Assembly: GCA_905182985.1 (NCBI GenBank)
Contig: CAJJDN010000016.1
Coordinates: 284,577-348,576 of the forward strand
Direction: 5' to 3'
Source of the DNA: Paramecium sonneborni
Taxonomy: Eukaryota; Ciliophora; Oligohymenophorea; Peniculida; Parameciidae
Length of the DNA: 64,000 nt
This document shows positions 49,568 through 63,324 of the stretch, in pieces. How positions within the stretch are numbered: the first letter of the stretch is position 1; each line of letters begins with the position of its first letter. A program made the position numbers and the translations under genes. The notes below the pieces were generated by a model. That model saw only the letters and a program-made list of their open reading frames with translations. It made no database searches and was not told the DNA's origin.

Positions 49568-51183
49568 ATGGGGATTTGCAAATCCAAAAAACAAAGTCAT
49601 TCTCCTCCATAAAACTAAAAAAATTAGATTAAAGTTACCAAACCTATTGATACTATAAAAGAAACTAGTCCCAATAATATTCCACCTGGTTCTCCAAATT
49701 TACTTTCTTAATAAGACTTCTATTTGAGAAGTCAAGAACTGATGACTCCAGATAGATAAAGCAATATGAATAAAGGGAAATTTTTCAGCATATATACATT
49801 ATTAGAAAGCTTTAAAAGTCCCAACGAATAGATTCGACAAGTTTGCACTGTATAACATAATTAAACTGGAGTTACGAAAATTGCAATAATATAAAGCCAT
49901 CATTAAAAATAAATGGATTTAAATAAGTTATAAAGCAAAATTCAATTACTTAAAAAATTAGTAATAAACTAGTCTATAATAGGATCATCCAAATATAATG
50001 TCAATTTATGAATATTTTGTTGATTCTAAGCAATTATATATAGTTACCGAAAATTATAATGGAGGAACACTTTTTTCAAGACTTAAATCTGATAATAAAG
50101 ACAATTCAGTAAGCAAAAATATATTAATATAAACATACTTTTAATAAATTTTTGCAGGATTATAATACTTACATAGTAAAGAAATAATCCATAAGTAATT
50201 TTATTTATATATATTATTAGGTATCTCAGAGCTTCAAACATACTTTTTTAAAGTTAGCAAAATTAATTGATTAAATTAGTTGATTATAGTAATACAAGAG
50301 TGAGATAAAGAGAAGATGATTAACTTGATCTTAATTATTTAGCACCTGAAGTAATTTAATAATAATAATACTCTCCAGCATCTGATATTTGGGCATGTGG
50401 AGTATTATTATATGAAATTTGGACAAGATCTCGCCCATTCTAAGGAGATAATATTAAAGAGACAAAGGAAAATATCATCAAATGTAAAATTACTAAAGAC
50501 GAATCTTGGAATAAAATTCCTCCTCTTGCATAAAAATTAATTAATTTAATGCTGAAAATTGATCCAGGTATATCTTTTTAATATTTTTATTAGACAAACG
50601 AATTACTGCAACTTAGTGCTTATAACATGAGTATTTAAAAAATATTGCTAATTATACTGATAAATCTTTTATTAATGATATACTTTTAAGAATCTAATCT
50701 TATTAGACAAAATCGGAGTTTCAAAAAATTTTATTTTCTATAATGATTAATAAATTTATTGATGAAAAAGAAAAAGAAAAATTAATGATTGCTTTTGAAG
50801 CTATTGATGATAATAAAGATGGTAAGATTACAAAAAGTGAACTTAAAACATTCTTAGCTTCAGAAAAATAAAAACCATTTGCGGATAAAATATTTAAAAT
50901 TTTAGATTCTAATTAAAATGGTTATATTGAATTTAATGAATTTTTATTAGCTTGTTGTAACACTGAAAAATTAGCTAATTAAGAAAACTTAGAATTATTT
51001 TTTAAATTTATTGATAAAAATTAAAGTAAATAAATAACAATCAAAGAATTAAAATCTTTATTCATAGATGCTAGATTAACTGATAAAGAATGGGAAATTA
51101 TATTTAATCAAGGAGATTTAAATTAAAATGGAAAACTTTCTTTTGAAGAATTTTCTCAACTTCTATCTACTCATCCAAATTGA
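49568..51183 (+). CDS. CDPK-like pseudokinase with EF-hands
   Basis: A 513-residue protein with introns 49961-49982 (22 nt), 50195-50220 (26 nt) and 50568-50593 (26 nt). It starts MGIC (likely acylated) and has the CDPK layout, but catalytic motifs are gone. The VAIK region reads KIAIIQSH with Gln in place of Lys; HRD reads HKY (IIHKYLRASN); DFG reads DYS (LVDYSNTRV); there is no glycine loop. APE and SDIWACGVLLY remain. EF-hand loops follow: DDNKDGKITKSE, DSNQNGYIEFNE, a degenerate third (DKNQSKQITIKE) and DLNQNGKLSFEE. It probably binds Ca2+ but cannot transfer phosphate in the usual way, so a scaffold or decoy role is inferred. Confidence 0.9.
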
Positions 51184-51435
51184 TTATTGAGATTATCACT
51201 ACATGTAATCATATATATTAAATAATTAAAATTTTTTAATATATTTAAATTATTGTTAGATTCTTAAATTGTCTTTAATAATTTGTTTATTTAGAATATC
51301 TTTCAAGAATAATCATAAAAAAATATTTATATAGATCACTGTATTATATTATCAAACGCTCTGTAATTTAGATTATAATAATTATCCAAGTAATGAATGA
51401 TCTATAAATTAAATTTTAATTCATTTATTAATAAC

Positions 51436-51697
51436 TCATTCATGTTCTCTTATAGGTGTTATTATAGGATTGAGTTAGTGCATATACATACAAAACCATA
51501 AAAGCCAAAATTGAATAGTACCTGAAAGGACTGAAACATACATAAGCCTATTAAAATTAATGGATATATTACAATAAATTATCATTCAAATCGCTTAAAT
51601 TTTTTGTTGCCTTTGTAACAACACCCTTTAGCCAAACAGTAACACCTATTCCAATTCCTATAAATATAATCGTGCCAATAAATATTCCAGCAGACAT
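51436..51697 (-). CDS. Small two-helix membrane protein
   Basis: A 78-residue model with a 25-nt intron (51548-51572). The N-terminal transmembrane segment is MSAGIFIGTIIFIGIGIGVT; after a short Lys/Asn-rich loop the spliced second exon gives another hydrophobic stretch (SVLSGTIQFWLLWFCMYMH). Without splicing the frame continues differently and ends 11 codons later, so the C-terminus is uncertain. It lies 45 bp from the thioredoxin-like gene upstream on the same strand. Function unknown. Confidence 0.5.
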
Positions 51698-51742
51698 TAT
51701 ATAATTAATATTTTATTAAATAATTATAATAAAAATTTGAGT

Positions 51743-52223
51743 TCACTCACTATTTACTAATTATTCCCACAAATTATAAGCTCCTTCTCCTTCTTTTATT
51801 ACATCTTATTTTCCATTCTTCTTTGCTATATCACCATTTTTCCTCAACACTGTTACTGTAGGAATTCCTTTAATCTCATATTTATCTATCAGTTACTAGA
51901 TTCTTTTATCATTATACGGAATTGCAGGCCAAGGCATCTTTATATTTTTATTTTTAAATACTTCCTCTAAATATTTTTTAAATTGACTTTCTGATTCCTC
52001 ATAAGATACCCATATAATTTCTAACTATTTGGTTTCTAAATTAACATCATTATAAAATTCAACTAAAGTTGGTGTAAAATTTACACATGGAGGACACCAA
52101 CCTTCTATTTATTAATTATTTACTTGCACAAAAGTATAAAACTACTACCTTCATATCGGATAATTTGATTTTGCATGGACCATTTTTATTTATGAATGTG
52201 TCTCCAAAAAAATTATTATCCAT
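51743..52223 (-). CDS. Thioredoxin-like/nucleoredoxin family protein
   Basis: A 152-residue protein with one 22-nt intron (52102-52123). Choosing the AG that gives 22 nt rather than 19 nt creates the canonical ASWCPPCVNFTP redox site (Cys-Pro-Pro-Cys). Further family marks are VVVLYFCAS before it, LETKQLEIIWVSYEES, MPWPAIPYND (nucleoredoxin-like) and YEIKGIPTVTVLRKNGDI with the conserved cis-Pro. It reduces disulfides of protein targets; the target is unknown. Cytosolic (no signal peptide). The length fits a single thioredoxin fold. Confidence 0.92.
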
Positions 52224-52361
52224 TTTAAATTATAATATATAAAATATTTATTGCTCATTTATTTATTATCTAATATAATCTATTCAAAAACTTAACAAAA
52301 AATAATAAACCACCAAAAAAATATAAATATGAATGCTTCTCTCTCAAAGGATACTTTAAAA

Positions 52362-52907
52362 TCATTTAATAATTAATACTTTTATTGAATTTTTAACTCT
52401 CCCCTCTTCCAAACATCCATTTACTATTTCATTCAAATTTAATTATCGTTATTCTAACCTAAAATTATAATACAATCACTTTTGAGTTCCAATAACTTAA
52501 GGATATAAAAATCTTTCAAAATTTGCATTTTTTTATCCATATTCTTTCATGTATTATCCTTGAAAAACATCAATTAAGAATTTATCTTTCTCAAAACATA
52601 TTCTTCTTATTCTCCATTTTCTTATTATTTAATCTGGTATTTCGACATTGTAAATAAAATTGAAATATGGATTCTAAATTTCATCCGTATTATCTGATAA
52701 ACCAATTTAAATTAAGTATTCTATTTTCTTTTTATCTTAATCACTCATTTGAAAAACTTTTGTTTTGCTTTTTGATTTATTTTTTAATATTGGTGGTTCT
52801 CTAAGTTTAATATCAAAAATTTTATTAATCTGAGGCTTGAAAAAGTTATATAAAGATCTAGAAGAATAAAAATTTTCTTTTTCCTAAAATTAATTTATAT
52901 TCCTCAT
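52362..52907 (-). CDS. Hypothetical protein
   Basis: A 174-residue model with a 21-nt intron (52459-52479, GTG donor, in-frame TGA). If that intron is not real, the protein stops after about 142 residues. It begins MRNINQFQEKENFYSSRSLY and has a mixed basic and aromatic core (NPYFNFIYNVEIPDQIIRKW, FEKDKFLIDVFQGQYMKEYG). No family is recognised. Confidence 0.55.
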
Positions 52908-54110
52908 TTAAAAATAAATAAATAATTAATTCATTATGTTTATGAATTATAAAAAATAAAATTTGAAGAAATTAGCTTCCACTTTTATGTAACCAAACCT
53001 AATTATAATTCAGTCATAGAAATGCGAAGATAATTCTCTTAATATTTTATATCGATTTTAATAATTATTTTAAAATAGATCCCTTCTTTGTTATTATATT
53101 CATTTCTATTAAAAACTTAAATTTAAAACAATTTTTGTTTTCTCAATTATCCATTAATTTTTTTATCACCCTAATAATCTCAGAATATTCGTAATGTTCA
53201 AGCTAATTTATTTTTCTAAAAAAATATTATAATTTAGTATTACTACTTAGATATCATCTAAATTAGAATTATATATTAAAATTGCTATTTAATTAATATA
53301 GATCAAAAAATAATTATGATAATCTTTTTATCAACATTAATTATTTATAATTTTTCGTATTTTATAATATTGTCCTTAAATTTTAGACTCTCTAGTCACT
53401 TTTAAGTGCGACAGATGACTAACTAATAAATTTAATTTGAGTTCTTTAATGTTCTTCTTAATTTTTTGTTAATTAAAATAAAATTATTTCTAATCGAAAA
53501 CATAAATTGTGTTTTGGCTATGAGTGTTTCTCTTATCAACATATTCCTTATTAAATAGCATTTTAATTAAAAATTTTCTATATTAATATAATTTGATGAG
53601 TCTATTAATTATTTTAATTATTAAATTTATAATAAATTTGTCTTAAGATGATTTAGTATCTACTAATAATCAAATCGTTTAGAACATTTCATATTAAATT
53701 GTATTTAAAATTTTAAATAATTAACACATATTAAATTAACCAATTTAGAATTTCGAGAGTCTTAGTCAAAATCTATGATTAATTAATTTTAAACTTTAAT
53801 AGTTATATAAAGTTATCTAATAACACTTAAAATTAATATATTTATTTTGAGTTTTTATGATTGATGTGATAAATATTTGTTTCTGTTAAAATTAATAAAT
53901 ATTTATTCTAGTTCTATTACTTTGCAAATATGATTTTTTAGAGAAATATTTATAGAATTTGTTTATTTGTCGACATTTGATAATTTTATTATTAAAAATA
54001 TTAATATAGCATAAAATAAGAAGGATTTTGATACATATTTAGTGGGATGAATACAAGTGAAAAAAAGGGAAATTTTAGGATATTGTGTATAATTTGTTTG
54101 ATATGAATTT
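52908..54110. other. Intergenic, nothing recognised
   Basis: A 1203-bp, extremely A+T-rich stretch, one of the longest gaps here, rich in homopolymer and TAATTA-type runs. No frame with convincing composition on either strand. Confidence 0.45.
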
Positions 54111-54397
54111 ATGAGAGATCAGTTAATGGGGTTTTAAGAGAAGGAAGGATCAACTTAACATGATTTATTATATGTTATGTATGCTGGATTGCTTAATATC
54201 CTTGAGATGTAATTTAATTCATAAATTAACATAGATTATTATAAAAATATATTTAATAAAGTTTTTAAATTGTATCATTATAGAGAAAGGATTCTCAGGT
54301 TGGATGTTAAGAACGTTATAGAATAAATGTTTATTATTATGAAATCTCTAAAAAATTAGATTTATACATAAATATTATCAATAAATTTACTAATTGA
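54111..54397 (+). CDS. Small hypothetical protein
   Basis: An 87-residue model using a 23-nt intron (54261-54283): MRDQLMGFQEKEGSTQHDLL, then MYAGLLNILEMQFNSQINID and a spliced second exon ending EISKKLDLYINIINKFTN. Its TGA (54395-54397) lies just 2 bp before the ATG of the CDPK gene. If unspliced, the frame would run on into the kinase gene. The helical first half looks like a subunit of some complex, but no family is recognised. Confidence 0.5.
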
Positions 54398-54399
54398 AT

Positions 54400-56097
<1,698 letters not shown>

Positions 56098-56924
56098 TTA
56101 TAATAAAAAAATATTATTAATATCTCATTCTTTCAAAATCAAACTTTATTCATTTTTAATCTATAAATTTATTAAATCTATGATAAGTTTAGTTTAAGAA
56201 AGGCTCATGAAGTTATTTAATATTAAAAAATTAAGAATCATATACTTAATATTATTAAGTAAGAAATAATAATATCAAGGTATGAGAACAAAAAATTTGA
56301 ATTGCTTATTTTATTTTCAATATAATATTCATTATTGACTATTATTTATAGTTTGTATTCTGCCATCCCTCACATATATAATTAAAGATTAAGGAATTAT
56401 AATAAGAGATAAAAAATAATATTTTTACAAATAATGACATTAATAAAGAGACTAAATTCATAAAAATTAGGAATTTATGAGGATAATATACTGCATATTG
56501 ACTTCATATTTTATTAATATGTGATGTTAAAGATATGAAATTTAAAATTTATAGTTTAACTAATTTTTACATAAAAATGGAAATCACTTTTCCAAAATCA
56601 TTCTCTTGACATGATCCTTTAAATGATAAAAAGATTGATTAAAAAGATCCTTAAAATGAAAATTAAAATTCTTTTTAAAGTTTTTTAAAAATAATAGAAA
56701 TAGCTAGAGTTCAGGAACTTTTGTAATTAAAAAATAAATCAAAATATTAATAGTTTTTTATTTTTTCTATTAATTGAATATAAGACTCGTCTCAAACAAT
56801 TAATTTAATATACTATTAATAATGTTATAATAACTTATTTATTTATTAATAAAAGATAATGTGTTAATTAAATTCTCAATCAAAAAAAATCAATATATTT
56901 AAATCTAAATCACATTATTTTACA
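56098..56924. other. Intergenic between tandem CDPKs
   Basis: An 827-bp A+T-rich stretch between the tandem kinase genes. No ORF or remnant of a third copy was recognised. Confidence 0.5.
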
Positions 56925-58580
56925 ATGGGTTGTGTTTCAGGAGTTGAGATAAAACCTAATATAATTGTTCAAATGAAAACAAGAAATTAAGATTTAGTGT
57001 TTACATCGACAGAAGATATTACTAAAATATATTCTTTAGGTAAAGTTCTAGGAATAGGTTCTTTTGGTAAAGTTGTTTCTGCAAGAATGATTAAAAATTC
57101 TGAAAAGTAATTTGCCATAAAAATTATTGAAAAAGTAAAAGTCAAAGGTCGCGAGGATATTTTGGCAAATGAAATTTATATGTTATAAAGAATTGATCAT
57201 CCCAATATAATTAAATTTCATGAAGTTTACTAAAATAATCGAAATTTTTATATTTGTATGGATTATTGTAAAGGAGGGGAATTGGTTGAATGGATTCCAA
57301 GAAAGTATAAAAGCTTTCATGAACATAATATTTAAGAGATTATGAAAAAAGTATTTATTTTATATATAATAAATTTAGATTGTTTCAGCAGTCAGTTATA
57401 TACATTCTTAAGGAATAGTTCATAGAGACATTAAAGCTGAAAATATTATGATTACTTCTAAAAAAGAAGATGGTGAGCCAAAATTAATAGATTTTGGATT
57501 AGCGAATAAATTTGATACATCTCACATTAAGTTTTTACTTTTGTATAATTATATAAGGAGACTAAAATCTTTTGCTGGAACTCCTATGTATATGGCACCA
57601 GAGATCATTAAAGGATCCTATGATGAAAAATGTGACATTTGGTCTCTTGGTGTATTACTCTTTACTTTACTCTCTGGTCATTTACCATTTCATGGTGATA
57701 CAAAGGCATAATTATATGACAATATCTAAAAATCTAGTGTATTATACATTATCATCTAGATCTCATTTAATTCTTAAGTTTGGACAAAAATAAGCAATGA
57801 AGCTAAAGATTTAATTAAAAAAATGCTATAAAAATAACCTGGAATGAGACCAAATTCAAAAGATCTTATTAAACATGCTTGGTTTAAAAAATAATTTAAA
57901 AATGAGGATAAAACTTAATCCTAAAATAATTCAAATAATACTGAAAATAGATAAATTTATTAATTGTTAAAATAAAATTAAGGAGGAGCAAAATTTAAAA
58001 AAGAAGTTAAAACTTTATTAGTGAATTAATTAAACGAAACAGAATTAAGTTAATTAAAAGAAATTTTTAAAAAGATTGATGTAGACAACTCAGGTACAAT
58101 AACATTTGATGAATTAAAATAAGCCTTACATGCAGAAGTAATTAATAATTTTATTAAAGGGATCTCCAGCTACTTTTGAAGATATAGAGAAATTAATAAA
58201 CAATACTTCAACTCCACAGACTTATGAGTAAGTAGGAAAAAAAAAAAAAGACTTTGTTATTAAATATAGTGAATTCTTGGCTTCATGTATTGATCAAAGA
58301 AAATTTATAACTAAAGAAAAAGTAAATATTTTATTTTATTAAGTTATAATCTTTATTCTTTATATTTGATACTGATAATTCAGGCTTTATAACTAAATTA
58401 AATATTAAAGAAGCATTTGCTAGAAATGGAAAACAAATTTCAGATAAACAAATTGATGAAATGATTGCTGAAATTGATCCAAATCATGATAATAAAATTA
58501 GTTTTGAAGAATTTTGTCAAATGTTTGATAATGCAGGCGTTAATAAAAACTTTACAGAGGATGGAAGCATTTATACATGA
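56925..58580 (+). CDS. Calcium-dependent protein kinase (CDPK), tandem copy B
   Basis: A 511-residue protein with five introns: 57351-57378, 57531-57557, 57739-57759, 58138-58159 and 58322-58343, at the same protein positions as in the preceding copy. It starts MGCVSG. Kinase motifs are complete: GIGSFGKVVSAR, QFAIKIIEK, HRDIKAENIM, DFGLA, GTPMYMAPEI and CDIWSLGVLLF. EF-hand loops DVDNSGTITFDE, DTDNSGFITKLN and DPNHDNKISFEE follow the conserved GGAKFKKEVKTLLV segment. A poly-Lys insert (GKKKKDF) is private to this copy. Expected to be active and membrane-anchored by acylation. Confidence 0.95.
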
Positions 58581-58820
58581 AACATATAAATATTATTAAT
58601 TTCCATTTTATATTAAGTAACTATTTATAATCTAAAATAACTCCATTATTTCCCAATTACTAGTAAGTTTATTATATTAAAAAATGAACCTTTCTGTCTA
58701 TTGAGATTAATTTTTGGATTTAATTTTATGTCTAATAATTAGCTTTGAGTTATTTATTCGTTTAGTAGGAACAATAATTTATATAATGTGATTATAAAGA
58801 TTAATAATATTATTTTATAT

Positions 58821-59351
58821 ATGTAAGACTAAATTAAATTAGAGGAGTAATTCTAAAAGCATAAATTTAAGTATTAGAAAACTATTGAAGAAAATTTATC
58901 TTTAAAACAAGAAATCTTACATCTAAAATAATAAATTGAAGAAATCACTTAAAAAATGTCTGAGAAAATAAATTTTATTAAACAAACAGAATAATCATTA
59001 TCTAAATAAGCATAAGATCAATATGAAAATACAATTAATAGATAATTAGGAATAATAGAAAAATTAATTGTAGATAAGAAAGAGCTATAATAAGAACAAC
59101 TCATCTTAACCAATGAGATCAAATCTATAAAATAAATAAATCTTTAAGAAATAGAAAAATTATAAATTCAATTTTAGTAAGAGAAATAATAAATTTTGTA
59201 AAAAGAAAAAGCTTCAAGAATGTAATGGGAAAAAAACAAAACATAGGAAATACGTTAATTAACTGTTCTTGGACTTGAACCTGAAATATAGAAAATAATA
59301 AAGAAATATTAAGAAGAAATAGCCTAATTAAGATTGTAATTAGAATAATGA
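58821..59351 (+). CDS. Coiled-coil protein resembling part of CEP131/AZI1
   Basis: A 176-residue intronless ORF, entirely coiled coil (QKTIEENLSLKQEILHLKQQ and similar). Its end, KASRMQWEKNKTQEIRQLTV followed by LGLEPEIQKIIKKYQEEI, strongly recalls the ELTVKGLEPEIQRLIAKH signature of the centriolar-satellite/basal-body protein CEP131. In CEP131 that signature is internal and much more sequence follows, whereas here TGA comes about 15 residues later, immediately before a run of A's. Either a short paralog or a truncated gene. The start may lie further upstream behind an unrecognised intron. Confidence 0.6.
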
Positions 59352-60346
59352 AAAAAAAAAAAAATTCTTAATTTTCTTTTATATATGTATAATTATAAAT
59401 TCTAATCATTCTACTATTTCATGGTCATCAATTAAATTTTAATAAATTCAAGAATTGTCAAAACTCTAACATAATCCCTCTAAATTAAATTTTATTAAAA
59501 TATCTTACCTTATAAAGCATTTACTTTTCTCTATACAGGTATAATTATTTTAAATGAATATTATATTTCGAGGTTATGTATTACAATTTTAATAGAACAT
59601 ACTTAATAATATTAAATTTTATTGGTGAATTAATTTGAAAATAAATTTAGTGATTTTTTAATTCATATCCTAAAAGTTCTAAATATAAATGATTGAATTA
59701 ATTAGCAAGAGGATTGATTAAAAATTTGAACCCAAATACCAAATACGGTTTCAAGATATCTTAAAATCCACGAATTACTTGACTCTTAAGGAAGCCTTGA
59801 TCTAATTATGCTTAAAATTAAATTTCAATTCACTACTAGACTTAAAATTTGGAATTTAATTAATATTGAATTATAATCGATGCATTAAATCATATAATAG
59901 TTTAAATCAACAGAAAATTGTTTTTGAGAAGTTTTTTGTATTTAAAAAAAGTTTACAATATTTTTTTAAATGAAGAGTTTATCATAATTGCAATTTATTC
60001 TTTGATTCTTTTAAAGAATGTATTTTATAAGAATATATGTATATAATGAATTATAATAGTAGTTTTTAAAAATATATATTTAAAAAATGATAGATGATAA
60101 TTCCTCAATTATGATAAGAAAGAAAAAAATAAAAAAGAGGCAAAGAAGCTTTTATTGATTAGATAGACTATAAATCATTTAGTTAATTCAAAATTGAAAA
60201 AGGAAAAAATATAATATCTTGTCTTAGAAAAAGAAAAAAAAATTAAGGAATAAAAAATGCGATTTTATTTTTATTTATAATTGAAAAAATGCATATTAAA
60301 CATAATTTTTAAGGATATTATAATTTTTATGATAATAATTTTTAAC
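59352..60346. other. Intergenic, mostly featureless
   Basis: A 995-bp A+T-rich stretch. A short startless frame near 59700-59785 (LARGLIKNLNPNTKYGFKIS) and a basic ORF from ATG 60087 are weakly protein-like, but neither can be supported as a gene. Confidence 0.35.
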
Positions 60347-62130
60347 TCATAGGCTTTCATATTTTTTTTTCCTTCCTAGCAGAATAGCAGGATTAAGTTA
60401 TTAAAGCAGAGGTGGAACGATTATAGCCATATTGGATAAAGGATATAGAGTTTTATTTAGGAAGTTTGGAAATTAAAGTGTTGGAGCTGGTCTACCAGGA
60501 TAACGAGAATCATGAATAAAATTACAATTATCTCCTCTTTAGCATCCTAAAGGAGAATGAAAATTATGACAATTTTTGGTTTTATAAGCTCTAATTCTTA
60601 ATGCTTGAGCAGGATTGATATTTTGTAATTGCTCAAGTCGTTGTCTTTGTTAATCTTATTGATATTTTACACGGTCGATATCATTCATTATTGTTTGCTT
60701 ATCATTCAATTTAGCCTCAAGAAGAGATTTAAAATTTTTTATATATATTTCCTCACCGAAATCCTTTAATTTTTAAACAATATCATGTAATAAAGTTACT
60801 TAATAATGAAATATTTATACGAATGCTTTCTTAACTATGTTAATGCTTTTATTCAACCATTGAGACTAATTATTACATTTTAGGTTATAAATCTTGTTTA
60901 GCTTGATTTAAAACATCTCTTTATTTGACTTATTCTTCAGGAGGCTTTTTAAGAATTCCTTTAATTTATTTTTTATTAGTATTTTTATTTTTTTCTTCTA
61001 ATTCTTTTAGATCTCTATTAAAAATAATTTGAACCATATACATAAGATCCTCTCTTTTTGGAGGATCTAAATGTATTATTTTCGGTTATAAACCTAATTA
61101 AGTATTAGAAATTTCGTTATACCCAGGCTAATCTGGAATATTCTAAGAGTTCATAAATAGTTTTATACATCTCTATTATAAAATGCAGACATTTTAGATT
61201 CTGTTCTTTTTTACTAAATTAGAGTTTCAATATAATTGGTATCATAAGATACTTATTATTATATAAACAATTCTAGGTATAGATAATAATAAAAACTTAA
61301 AGGTTTAATAAATGGTATTTATTCTAACATTTGTTAGATATTATCTTATTACATTCTATGTTCTTATCCTTCCATTAATGATTCTCTATGCTTAATATTG
61401 TATGCTCCATTAATTTAATTGCTTATCTTTAATTCATTAGCAAATAGTTTTTGAAATTAAATCACTTCATCTTAAGTCATTCCTCTTTAATTAGGTTCAT
61501 CTTCTCTCTTAAAATATTTATAATTAAGTAAAAGTTCATCTCTTTGAAATCTATTTAATTAAATATTTAAGTATCACCTAACAGATTTCTTTTTGCTTTT
61601 CTTCTTTTTAATAGATGAATCACTAGAACTTGATGATTAATTTCTTTTTCCCTTCTTTTTTCTATCTTCTTATTTATCCTTCTAATTGTTATTTCTTTTC
61701 CATTCTTCAAGCCATGCTTTATATTTAATAAAGCATCGAGACCATTTCTATTAGATCTATTCAATCATATTAGATCTTATATTATCAAAAAGTTTTTTAT
61801 CTTTTATTTTATATAAAGGTTGAGCAATTTGTGATTCTCTAAAAATTTCTTCATTTAAATTCATTCTAATTAATAATGCCAAAATTTTATCAATCAATTC
61901 TTCATTTGTTTAAATTGATTTCAAAGCATCTTTTAAATATTATGTAATTAATTTCATTGAATTAGATTATGCAAACCTTAAATTAATATTAAATAATACA
62001 TATCTAAAAAATCAGGTAAACATTAAAGTAAATAGGTCACATTTTGAATCTTAGATTAAAGTGTCACTGCAGACTTTAATTATTGATGTAATCTTTTCAA
62101 AAGCTCTTTTTATTGTACTTGTTGATCCAT
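60347..62130 (-). CDS. PNUTS-like PP1 regulatory protein (TFIIS N-domain, RVxF, CCCH finger)
   Basis: About 561 residues (553 if a 24-nt candidate intron at 61273-61296 is also spliced). Introns: 61977-61999 (23 nt), 61551-61577 (27 nt, in-frame TGA), 61143-61168 (26 nt) and 60799-60820 (22 nt). Residues 1-125 look like a TFIIS N-terminal/LW domain (LLIRMNLNEEIFRESQIAQP, then NMIEQIQQKW). A basic Lys/Ser tract ends in KKKSVRF, a canonical PP1-docking RVxF motif completed by splicing. Near the C-terminus a CCCH finger reads CHNFHSPLGCQRGDNCNFIH. This order (TND, RVxF, CCCH) is that of PPP1R10/PNUTS, which targets PP1 to chromatin and RNA polymerase II. Orthology is inferred. Confidence 0.75.
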
Positions 62131-62154
62131 CAAATTATAAATTTATTTAAATTA

Positions 62155-63282
62155 TCATTATTATTATTCTTAAATATATTCAATTAGTTCTCTATTTTTT
62201 AAAAGTTATTCTATATCCATTAATTCCTTCACCTCTTCTATTAAAAATGTTTCTTTCCTATTAAATAATTCATTCTCCAATCTTAAGTCTTCATCAAGTA
62301 TTATTAATTCTGTCTCAATTCTCTTCTTACTTTCTGTAATTGAGCTTATATCTCTATTTTCTACTTGTATTTTCTATGTCGATTCTAACAGTTGACTCTT
62401 TAATTTCATTGTTTCCTTCTTTAAAACATTAATATTTAATTCAAGCTAATCAATCTTATCAGTATTTAAATTATTAAGTTCACCAACTAACTTATTTCTT
62501 AATTAAATTAAGAGTTCTTTTATCTTATTGTAATTAACATAATTACTTATTTATAAGATTATGCATCTCCAAAATTACTCTTTATTCCAATCTGAATTAT
62601 TTATTTTAACATAGGCAAATCTAATTTTACATTTTTTATTGTTGATTTTCCGAAATTTTCCATTATTTCATTCACTCTCCCTCTTTTTTAAAAGAATCTC
62701 ATACCAACCTTTTCTGTATCATATATAATAGAATCTATTGTTTAAAGCATTTGATCAATATAATTAATATTTATATCATATTCATCTATCAAAGAACCTA
62801 AACTAAAACTATTAATACTAAACAAATTACCTATTTTGCATTTAAATTAATTGAACTTCTTTTTAATCTATTGTTTTGTAATTTTGGCTAATCAATTAAT
62901 TAAGTCTAATTATTTTTTATTAATGGAACTCTTTTTCTTTTTCTTAAGGACCATCAATAAAAGATGATTATAATAAATCTAAATCTAACAGTTGTGCTTT
63001 TAACTACTACATAGATTAATAAATTTAGGTTTTCCTATTAATATGATAATCTTGTAAAGTTGAATATTCTGATTCAAAATCTTCTATAGACTATTCAATC
63101 ATTTAATTTATTTATGATTGATCTAATTATATCATAGAAATAATTAATGATCCAATTTATCGTTTTTCAATCCGATTTACCTATTATTAATATTTTTGAA
63201 TTTCCCTTTTGCTTAAATTGATAGCTTAGTTAGAGTTCACTAAAATAATAACTAAAATTAAAGATAATAAACTTACGTACAT
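62155..63282 (-). CDS. Secreted coiled-coil protein, trichocyst-matrix-protein-like
   Basis: A 360-residue protein with introns 62809-62830 (22 nt) and 62524-62546 (23 nt). It starts with a clear signal peptide (MYVSLLSLILVIILVNSNQA) and is otherwise almost entirely coiled coil with scattered short breaks (IDQMLQTIDSIIYDTEKVGM, LELNINVLKKETMKLKSQLL). Signal peptide plus long acidic coiled coil is the pattern of Paramecium trichocyst matrix proteins and Tetrahymena Grl proteins, which crystallise in secretory granules. I could not confirm family-specific motifs or pro-peptide cleavage sites, so this is a likely type, not a firm assignment. Confidence 0.72.
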
Positions 63283-63324
63283 AACAATATTGCTAACATT
63301 AATATTAATAATAATAAGTATAAA

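Noticed and set aside
52102..52123. A 19-nt intron in the thioredoxin-like gene
   Set aside because: The 22-nt alternative (next AG) gives the canonical ASWCPPC active site, while 19 nt would insert an extra residue change there.
60387..60990. Long plus-strand open frame opposite the PNUTS-like gene
   Set aside because: It is a shadow: the minus-strand frame has the CCCH finger, in-phase introns and proper composition.
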